Shown here: piece by piece, positions 55,769-64,000 of the stretch
How positions within the stretch are numbered: position 1 is the first letter of the stretch
How the letters are laid out: every line of letters starts with the position of its first letter
Assembly (NCBI GenBank): GCA_947311845.1
Contig: CAMZMU010000107.1
Span: 37,077,576-37,141,575, forward strand
Length of the DNA stretch: 64,000 bases
Reading direction: 5' to 3'
Origin: Poa pratensis
Lineage: Eukaryota; Streptophyta; Magnoliopsida; Poales; Poaceae
Position numbers and translations under genes: made by a program
The notes under the pieces: generated by a model
What the model was told of the DNA's origin: nothing
The model's input: only the letters and a program-made list of their open reading frames with translations
Database searches by the model: none

Positions 55769-57627
55769 ACATCCCCAAGCTTAATTCCTGCTCTCCCTCG
55801 AGTAGGTAAATGATAACAAAATAATTTTTGATTGTAAATGCTATGATCAGGTCTTTAACAATTGCATGATGTAAGGATAATAAAACTTAGCAATCATGTT
55901 ACCTAATTAAAAATATCAACGAACTAAGAGCTTATAACATGAATTTATAAACATCAACAAGATTGTAATGACCATAATAAAGCATGATAGAGTGGTATCT
56001 CGCTTGCCCTTAATTGTGGAGCAAAACATAAATGCCAAGGCACCTCTGAAGTTCAAGTGAAGACTAGATGTAAAGATATCAAAGGTAAAATCATCATAGT
56101 TATACCGCAGATAACCGCATTCTGGGACAAGCACATTACACTAAGAATGACAGTTATGCTCTCGAGGAAGTGCTCAAAGAAAGGATGATGACTCAACATT
56201 AAAAATAAAAGATTGGCCCTTCGTAGAGGGAAGCAGGGATTTAACATGTGCTAGAGCTTTTTTATTTTTAAAACAGAAATAAAATGGTTTTGAGAGGTGG
56301 TTGTTCCTGTCAACGAATCAGCAATAGAGTTCTTGTTATCTTCCATACTAAATAAGTTGAGAGCGGTTCCGAGTTATTGATATTAGACATTTATAACATG
56401 CACTTTTATATAGTATGACACTCCTCCCAACTTTTGCTTTCACAAACCATGGCTAACCGAATCGTCGGGTGCCTGCCAACAATCTCATACCATGGAGGAG
56501 TGCCTATTTTATTTTACTTTTTAGATGTTATAATGGTCTAACCAGCTCTTTGCAAAATTAGTGACGAGCAGATGAAGCATGCAAGTCGGGGACTTAATTT
56601 AGTATGGAAGATAACAAACCCAACTACTACGTCCTCATGAGCTAAAAACAGTGTCACAAAATGAGAAGTATTTTGAAGGTTTTAAAGGTAGCACATGAAA
56701 ATTTACTTGGAATGGTTCAAAATACCATGCATAGGAATTTATGGTGGACTCTTTGGGATAACTTGGTTTTAGGGATTTGGATGCCCGAGCAGCATTCCCG
56801 CTCAGTACAAGTGAAGGCTATCAATAGACTGGGAAGCGACAATCAAGAGAGCAATAACCGTCATAATCATACTTGCGACAGAATAAAATTAATGGAGGCA
56901 TAAAAATGATACTAAAACTCTGAGGCAAAATAGATCATCAAGCCTTAATTGACTTTTATTTTTCAGTTATGAACATGTGTGAGCATGTGCCCAGTCGATT
57001 CAAGTAAATCATTCAGAGGAGGATACCACAATTGCATACCATCTTATGAACAGGACAATGCATGTTAATATCAAAATAACATAATATGCACTATTAGTTA
57101 GTTGAGACTAACCATAAGAAAACATAAACCACTAAACAGTATTATTCACACATCATTTTTAAGTTTCAACAATTAATCCATTAACCAAGTAAACATTGAA
57201 AACAGAGGATAAATAAAATATGTGACGATCAACTTATTAATGAAACTGGTATTTGATGCTAAGATAAATAAATAATAAGATACAGACGCTCCAAGAACAG
57301 CACATATGATGTGAAAGAATTAAAATATAGTTTCACTAGAGATGACCTGATAACCTCCCCAAGCTTAAGCTCTTCACTCTTCTCCATCCTATTATATCAC
57401 TCTTCCCTCTTGACCCTTAAAAACTTCCGCCACACCAAACTCAAATTAATTCTCATTAGAGGGTTAGTGCACAATCAAAAACTCACATGTTCTGTAAGGA
57501 CGCAATATGACCATTTCTTTAAACATTAGCTGCAGCCACTGATGTTACGTGAAGCTCTTCCACCCAAAAAAGAATTCCACTCAACATAGTAAAAGAGAGA
57601 ATGCAAAATAAATGACATAATCTGTCT

Positions 57628-59465
57628 AAAACAGAACAGTCTGCAAAGACGAATTTTTTCGAGGCACATACGTTACTCAGATCGAAAAACTTTGAACTAA
57701 CTAAAGATGCATACATATATCAGGATTACGCACAAAAAATTTCATATTTAATTCACAATCTGGCGATTTTATGAATTTCGTACAGTGAACAGCAGAAATC
57801 TGTTCCTGCGCAGCAATCAAAATTTTAGCAACATCTTATCATTAGAGACTACTCTTGGCACAACAATGCATGAAAGTAAAGATACAAATGAGTTACTACA
57901 GAAGTAAACAAACTCCTTGACTCAATAAAAGAAAAATTGCAGAAATAAAAATAATGGGTTGCCTCCCATAAGCGTTTTTCTTTAACGCCTTTTAGCTAGG
58001 CACTTATTGCAATACATAATATTTCCAAAGTGCTGCTATTAAATCAAATCAAATTTTGTTTTTAAGTTACAGAAAGGTTGCTTAAATGGCCAACTTCTAA
58101 ATGAAAGGTAAGAACCATTAAGAATCAAATAAAACACAAAGAGGCCACTCTTGCAATAAAAGTCGAATTATGTCTAGAAAAACAGCAGCTGGAAAACGTA
58201 ATTTTTAGGTGTACTTAGACATGTCCCAAATTTTAACCATTTTTTGTGCATGCAGAGGATTCGGTGATACAACATCAGTAATTTTTACGTGATTTTTAGA
58301 GTTTCCAGTAAAATATGAAAAATCGTGGAATGAGCAGTAAATGCTAAAAACAGAAAATCACTTTTTTACATATGTATCAACTAAGCTAAATGGGTAAAAC
58401 TTGGTACTTTATTTTTGATAAACTAAGAGACCAGAGGCTAAGCAAGACCTAAACATTCTAGCTACAGCAAGGAAAACTCTAAATAAAAATCAAAAGTAAA
58501 ACCTATTTAGAATACAAAGAAAGAACCAAATAAGGAAACAAAAGAAAAGAAAATATTTTTGTTGTTTTGAATTTATAAGTGAAAGTAAAGAAGCAATAAA
58601 AACCAAATAAAGATCCTAATAAAACTAAATAAGATAAAACCAAGACATATAAAAACAATTATAAAGAAGTTAAGACAATACATATCATGTGGACAGGTAA
58701 TATAGAGTATGAACGAGACAACCTCATGTTAGTTGATGAATAGGGGGATGACTCGGGCATCCCCAAGCTTAGATGATTGTATCTTCTTGAATATGTTCTT
58801 GGGATGCACCTACACATCCCCAAGCTTGAACTCTTGCGTCTTCTTGTTCATCTTATATCACTATTTTGATTAGATCTTATAGGCTACATCCACATAAAAC
58901 TTCACAAAACTCATTAGTAGGGTTAGTACTCATTAAATAAAATCCACTCATGTTCAAGCATTGACAAGTTTTATAATCTTTACTCAACATTAGCCACTGT
59001 ATATACTAAGGTGTTCATGATTTCCGTTGTCCGTCGAAAAACTAATGAAACTAACAACACCAAGTACAATATTGAATAAACAAAGAAATCTGTCAAAACT
59101 GAACAGTCCGTAAAGATGGCATTCAACGAGATAGTTAAGTAGCTCAAATTGAAAAACTTTTTACTAATAAAAGGCAGATCATAATCTCAGTTTTACGCAC
59201 AAAAAGTTTCAGGTCAAAATACTATTCTGAGATTTATCACGATTTTTTACAGTGAAGCACAGGAATCTGTCTAAATTGAACAGTCGGTGAAGATCGAATT
59301 TTTCGAGACAGCTACGTAACTCAAATCACAAAAAGTTAGTCTAATGAAAGAAAGCTAATAAGCATCACTTTGCACTCAAGAAATTTCAGATCAAGATCAC
59401 ATTCTGGGGATTTTAAACATTTTATACGGTGGAGCACAGAAAATCTGTTTCTGGACAGCAAAGCA
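57628..59465. repeat. Three diverged copies of a ~190-bp module inside E2
   Basis: A module that begins GAACAGTC, continues GAATTTTTCGAG, TACGTAACTCAAAT, AAAAA.TTTCA and a CTG-rich end occurs at about 57630-57820, 59098-59275 and 59278-59465. The last two are adjacent. Polypurine-like CCCCAAGCTT copies lie at about 55773, 57357, 58761 and 58819. No coding is seen. Confidence 0.6.
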
Positions 59466-59688
59466 AAACTATCAACTTTCAATTAACTTGAGACTATAAT
59501 TAGCATTTTATTTTTATGTACAGAGGTATAATATTTACATGTTTTTGGATGATAAGCTTCCATGGAAAGATTTGCTTTGGTTTCATAGGCATGAACACAA
59601 GTGTTCAAGGTCGACCCCCACTTAACCATTGCTCATCTTTCCAATCACTCTCTTTTTGAAAACATTTTTAGATAACAAGTACAACCAA

Positions 59689-60030
59689 TCTATATCTCTT
59701 ATAAAGCAAACCCCACTAAGTGCATTTATTATTTTTTCTATCTCAACATGCAAGCTATCCACATCATCCATGCTATTAGCCAATCAATTGTCCATGTAAT
59801 TTCCACTAATACTTATTCTTATACGTATCATACATTCCTCCAATCATCTAATAGTTCACATTAACAATATATAATACACACGCAATTCATGTTTATAAAA
59901 ATTTAGTATGTCGACTATGACCAATTTATTTTCATATATTCATTTAATGTGTCATACCTTTTGTATCATTTTATTTACACAATATTGTTTCTAAAGTGAT
60001 GCCCGCTGCAACGCGCGGGTTATCTTCTAG
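59689..60030 (+). mobile_element. Small non-autonomous Helitron
   Basis: 342 bp, starting TCTATATCTCTTATAAAGC and ending with the hairpin CCCGC.TGCAACGC.GCGGG followed by TTATCTTCTAG. It is inserted precisely between A (59688) and T (60031). All Helitron hallmarks are present. It carries no gene. Confidence 0.93.
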
Positions 60031-60180
60031 TTTTTTTTTATAATTCGCAGTCCCTATCCATAGTAAGATAAAGAACAACTTAAAACTGAAAATAAAAACT
60101 ACTTAGAGATAAAGCAAACAAGTGCACACAAGAACATTAACCTACGCTATGGCTCCCGGCAACGGCGCCAGAAAAGGTCA

Positions 60181-61637
60181 TGATAGCCTTTTCGATAAGT
60201 AATAGTGTCGAACCCAACGAGGAGCTAAAGGTAGGATAAGTATTCTCTCAAGTTCTATCAACCACTGATACAACTCTACGCATACTAAACATTTACTTTA
60301 TCTAGGAAATAATACTAGAGTAATAATACGGGTATGAGAGATAGCTTTGCAAGATAATAAATACAAGAAAGTAAATGTTAGTGCTGCAGCAATAAAATAT
60401 ACTAAGTAACCATAAACTAACAGTAGCATGAGTGTGAAAAAGTGGTGGTAATTGTGATGGCTTTGTCCAAGATTAATTACCGAATATATCGGGTTCATTG
60501 TCTTCGGTGCAGTTTTCTATGTGGGAGAGGCTAAATATACATGCACTCCACTACTTGGGATTACAAGTACTATATGATTGGATTGTTAGCAAACATCCGT
60601 ATAGACTAACAATGCATTAAGGTTTCCCCAACCATAGCCTTAAGTTTATGGTCCTCTTACTCCCATACGTGTAACTAACCGGTTCACGCCCTCAGGTTTG
60701 TCACTCCGGCAGGACTCCCCCCTTCGTTTACAAGTACTACCAACCCCGTGATGTTTGATCCATGCGCGCACAAGTATAATGGACACCAAAGGACAGTACC
60801 ATATCAACATACAACTCTAATGAACCAAAGACATTCAACCAAGCAATCAAAAGACAAATAAACTACACAAACATGTCATAGATCATAGGATAAATATTAT
60901 AGCATCAAATAACATGTTTACATAGGACGGTACAGAGGTTTGTGGGAGGATGAACCACTGAATATAAGGAGGAGTTGGTGATGGAGATGGCGGTGAAGAT
61001 GGCGGAGAGGCAGCGCGGTGGCGCAGGGCGGCGGCGACGCGGGGAGCTCCTTCCCCGCCGCCGACATCATGGGGGAGCGCTGCCCCTTAGCCTCCCTCTT
61101 TCATGGCTTCTTGGGAGCCCTCCCCCATGGAGATGGGATGCATGGGAGGCAAAAACGTGGCTTTTGTGGCTGCAAATTCGTGGTATGGGGTAGTTCTCCA
61201 CTAGTTAGGTTTCCTCCCTTTATATAGCTTCTCGGATTTCCGTCATCCCCTTTTAGGTTGCAGTAAATCGGGCTTAGCTCGGCCGTTCGGACTCGGAATC
61301 AGGCGAATTTTATGTCTAGAACATTCGGCAGAAAATTTCCTGCAACTTTGTCTTCGGCGAGATTTCCGTTGACGCCATCTTCGACCCGTAACGTGACAAT
61401 CTTTAAAAAGAGTTTTCAGACAGATTTCAGGAAAGTCCCAATTCGACTCCAACAAGGTTTCCTTTTGTATTTTTGATAATTCCTACACATCAAAGAGTAA
61501 AACAAGAACATTGTGCACTTTTGCAACTATTAGTAGGTTAGTCCAAATAAATCATAAACTTAATATAAAAACAAGTGTTAAAGGCATAATATTAACATGA
61601 AACAATCAAAAATTATAGATACTTTTTGGACGTATCA
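60181..61637 (-). repeat. E2 5' LTR
   Basis: 1457 bp, homologous to 54277-55768 with a short deletion at its plus-left tip. Confidence 0.9.
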
Positions 61638-61642
61638 GCGTT

Positions 61643-62260
61643 AACCAAATCAGTTAGAGTTCGGTTCTTTCTTTCAGCCACCCCATTTGACTGAGGCGAG
61701 TAGGGAGACGTCCTCTCATGGATTACACCATGTTCCGCACAAAAAGAATCAAACTCATTGGAAAAATACTCTCCACCACGATCAGACCTTAGCCGTTTAA
61801 TTTTTCGATCAAGTTGGTTCTCTGCTTCAGCTTTATATATTTTAAAGAAGTTTAAAGCCTCATCTTTTGATTTCAGAAGATACATATAACAATATCTAGT
61901 GGAGTCATCAATATGCGTCCTGAAATATTTCTTTCCGCCTTTTGTCAACACGGCATTCATCTTACAGAGATCCGAATGTATAAGTTCCAGTGGTGCCAAG
62001 TCTTTTGCCTCCGCAGTCTTACGGGACTTGCGAGGTTGCTTAGATTGCACACACACTTGACACTTAGAACCTTTGACAGTAGTGAATTTCGGAATTAAAT
62101 CCAAACTAGCTAGCCGCGTCATGCTACCAAAGTTAATATGACAAAGTCATGAATGCCAAATATTAGACGAAATTTCGTGGCAAACATGATTAATAACTTT
62201 AGTGCAAATATCCGACAATGATAGGTGGAACAAGCCTCCGCACTCATAGCCTTTACCAAC
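61643..62260 (-). pseudogene. Copia integrase, N-terminal and catalytic part
   Basis: The minus strand reads CQVCVQSKQPRKS, LIHSDLC (first D), DDSTRYCYMYLLKSKDE, RSDRGGEYFSNEF (second D) and SPYSPQSNGVAERKNRTL (E). The HHCC finger region is damaged by TAA near 62261 and TGA near 62150. It ends at LVNA, where E2 is inserted. Confidence 0.9.
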
Positions 62261-62263
62261 AAA

Positions 62264-63480
62264 TTATACATACTTAGATATTACAACTTTATTGGACTCA
62301 AAAACCAACTTATAACCATCTCGACGCAGAAGAGATCCGCTGACGAGATTCTTATTGATGGACGGCACATGATGAATGTTCTTCAGGCACACGGTCTTCT
62401 CCGAAGTAAACTTCAGATCGACCGTACCAACACCACGAACAAAAGCATGTGAGTTGTTCCCCATCAGCACGGGAGAAGTCCCTGTGACCTGGTGAGAAGG
62501 AAACATCGAAGCATCATCACAAACATGTACATTGGCACCAGTGTCAATCAACCATTCAGGAGAATGACAAACTGAAAGGATGGTAGGAAATATACCATAC
62601 CCAACATTGGCACTCTTGTCGTTGTTCTCTTGTTCGCGCAGCTCATGGCAGTTGGGACAGCGAGGAGCCCAATGACTTAGATCACCGCAAACATGGCATG
62701 ATCCCTTCTGTGGCTTCTTATTGTTACTCTTCTTAAAGTTGGTGGGCTGTGACGGCTTGTACTTTCCATCATACTTGCCTTTACCCCCAGAGTTGCACTT
62801 GTTAAATTTGGGCTTGTGGGGCTGCTGGTAATTCTTCTTCTGTATCACATGGGCACTAGAGTCAGCCTCGGCAACTCGAGCACGTGTATCCTTCGCTCTC
62901 GCCTTCTCTTCCACATCAAACAACCCAATGAGATCCGAAATGGAAAACTCTTGTCTCTTGTGTTTCAGAGAAGTAGCAAAGTTGCTCTACGAAGGTGGAA
63001 GCTTGGCGATAGTGCCATCGGCAACAAACTTGTCCGGTAGGTTACACTTAAAATGTTCAAGTTCCTTAGCGAGTGACTGTATCTCATGAGCCTGTTGTAC
63101 AACAGAGCGCTCATCGGCCATCTTGTAGTCATAGTATTGCTCCATGACAAACAACTCGCTGCCAGTGTCCGAGGCCCCAAACTTAGCCTCGAGCGCATCC
63201 CACATATCCTTGCCGTTATTAAACGACATGTACGAATCCACAATGGAATCGTCAAGAACACTCAGAAGGGCACCCTTGAAAAGGGTATCGATCTTCTCAA
63301 AAGCTTCCCGTTGTTCAGGATTAAGCTCGCCCTCAGGCTTGCCTTTGGTGGAAGCATAGCAGTTACTGTTTTGAAACCAGTAAACTACTCTCATGCGCCA
63401 CCGTTTGTATTGTACCCCTTTGAAAGGAAACAACCTCATTGACACGAGAAAGCCAGGTGCAGCAAATTGCCTATAATCGG
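62264..63480 (-). pseudogene. Copia gag and protease
   Basis: The minus strand shows UBN2-type gag with YKRWRMRVVYWFQ, DMWDALEAKFG and EELEHFKCNLP-like sequence. A single in-frame TAG at about 62987 interrupts it. Then come [20 protein letters not shown], a zinc knuckle [14 protein letters not shown] and the protease active site [14 protein letters not shown]. The frame closes at 62264. Normal copia architecture, inactivated. Confidence 0.9.
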
Positions 63481-63490
63481 GTTTTTGGAT

Positions 63491-64000
63491 TGTTGAAAAT
63501 ATAAGCAATTTAACATATGATTTAATCCACGAAAACAGTAAACAATTCATGACTAGAATAATAGGAATTAAACTAATCATGCGATCTACTACAACAGTAG
63601 ATAAACAGATCAAATCTAGCGCAGATACTAGTAGCAAAAACTCTAGCAGTATTCAGGTTTTGGATTGTTGAAAATATAAGCAATTTAGCATATGATTTAA
63701 TCCACGAAAACAGTAAAAAATTCATGACTAGAATAATAGGAATTAAACTAATCATGCGATCTACTACAATAGTAGATAAGCAGATCAAATCTAGCGCAAA
63801 TACTATTAGCAAAAACTCTAGCAGTATCTTAAACAAGAGGATCAAGAGTTCATACTATGCAGCGGCAACAGAACCGTTGGCGTTGTTGTTGTCGAGGCCG
63901 CCGATGTCGGGGAAGAAGTCGTCGTTGGGGAAGACGAGATGGAGGCGGGGTTCCGGAGGCCTACTATCCCTTCAACCGGTGCACGCCGGAAGACGGGATG
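63491..64000 (-). repeat. Copia 5' LTR end with tandem duplication
   Basis: A 175-bp unit (63491-63665) containing TGTTGAAAATATAAGC is repeated in tandem from 63666. The LTR then continues off the window edge. The expected initiator-tRNA primer site next to the LTR is not visible. Confidence 0.85.

Larger units (their letters stand above)
54277..61637 (-). mobile_element. E2: non-coding (LARD-like) Athila-related element
   Basis: LTRs 54277-55768 (3' LTR of the element) and 60181-61637 (5' LTR) read TGATACGTCC... to ...GTGGGTTATCA on the minus strand. A perfect target duplication GCGTT lies at 54272-54276 and 61638-61642. The primer site (tRNA-Asp type, 17 nt) is at 60154-60170 and the polypurine tract at 55769-55783, both on the minus strand. 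The 4.4-kb internal region has only chance ORFs. The segment 56400-57010 is homologous to the 3' non-coding part of E1. The 5' LTR lacks about 25 bp next to the primer site that the 3' LTR keeps (54282-54308). Confidence 0.93.
29460..64000 (-). mobile_element. Ty1/copia element hosting all nested insertions (5' end off window)
   Basis: Domain order on the minus strand is gag, zinc knuckle, protease, integrase, RT, RNase H, as in copia. The 3' LTR is split by E3 into 42051-41409 and 29774-29460. Its start TGCTGGAATTTAG follows a polypurine tract GTGGGAGAT at 42052-42060. The 5' LTR ends at 63491/63666 and continues past 64000; 63937-64000 repeats 41449-41512. Coding is interrupted by several in-frame stops and by insertions E1 and E2. 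It is inactive. The stretch 42061-42607 is 3' untranslated sequence. Confidence 0.93.

Overview
The window looks like nuclear DNA of a large-genome grass, most likely a Triticeae species (wheat, Aegilops or barley). It holds plant intron-containing genes, several Stowaway-type miniature elements starting CTCCCTCCG, GC-rich exon fragments carried inside long-inverted-repeat elements, and about 35 kb of nested LTR retrotransposons. The species call is an inference from repeat style and codon bias; no search was run.

Left part (1-28,300), gene-bearing. The window opens inside the 3' half of a single-AP2-domain transcription factor gene (exons 176-356, 1457-1578, 1912-2036, +). A minus-strand CASP-like four-helix membrane protein gene lies at 10419-11051, and a plus-strand class II HD-Zip transcription factor gene at 21615-23384. 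A tRNA-Ser gene with an abnormal anticodon loop lies at 13657-13738 (-). Between them are a solo LTR (3663-4632), an orphan NFACT-R/CCDC25-like exon (4973-5090), a Helitron-like element (5849-7846), several MITEs, a duplicated copy of the last AP2 exon (11846-12277), a copia fragment fused to the tRNA, a LINE tail, two Pack-MULEs carrying a sugar-transporter fragment (14962-16350) and a PPR fragment (19574-21017), a foldback Mutator-type MITE directly downstream of the HD-Zip gene (23819-24195), and a 1.57-kb non-LTR-type element with a 14-bp target duplication (26179-27745).

Right part (28,304-64,000), a nested retrotransposon block. A decayed Ty1/copia element on the minus strand is the host. 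Its 3' LTR tip is at 29460 and its 5' LTR runs off the right edge. Three Ty3/gypsy (Athila-like) elements sit in it: E3 (29775-41403, +) in the copia 3' LTR, and E1 (44671-54227, +) and E2 (54277-61637, -) only 44 bp apart in the copia integrase sequence. E3 keeps a long RT-RNase H-integrase frame and contains a CACTA transposon with an internal 115-bp satellite. E2 has no coding capacity and contains a canonical small Helitron. E1 has nearly identical LTRs and encodes gag, a second gag-related frame, protease and an additional 415-residue protein, but no reverse transcriptase.

Most notable: (i) the composition of E1, including a possible internal promoter and leader intron for its extra ORF; (ii) a strongly conserved non-coding 3' block shared by E1, E2 and E3 although their LTRs differ; (iii) the tRNA-Ser with A33 abutting a copia RT fragment; (iv) the two Pack-MULEs and the non-LTR element, whose boundaries are fixed by target duplications.
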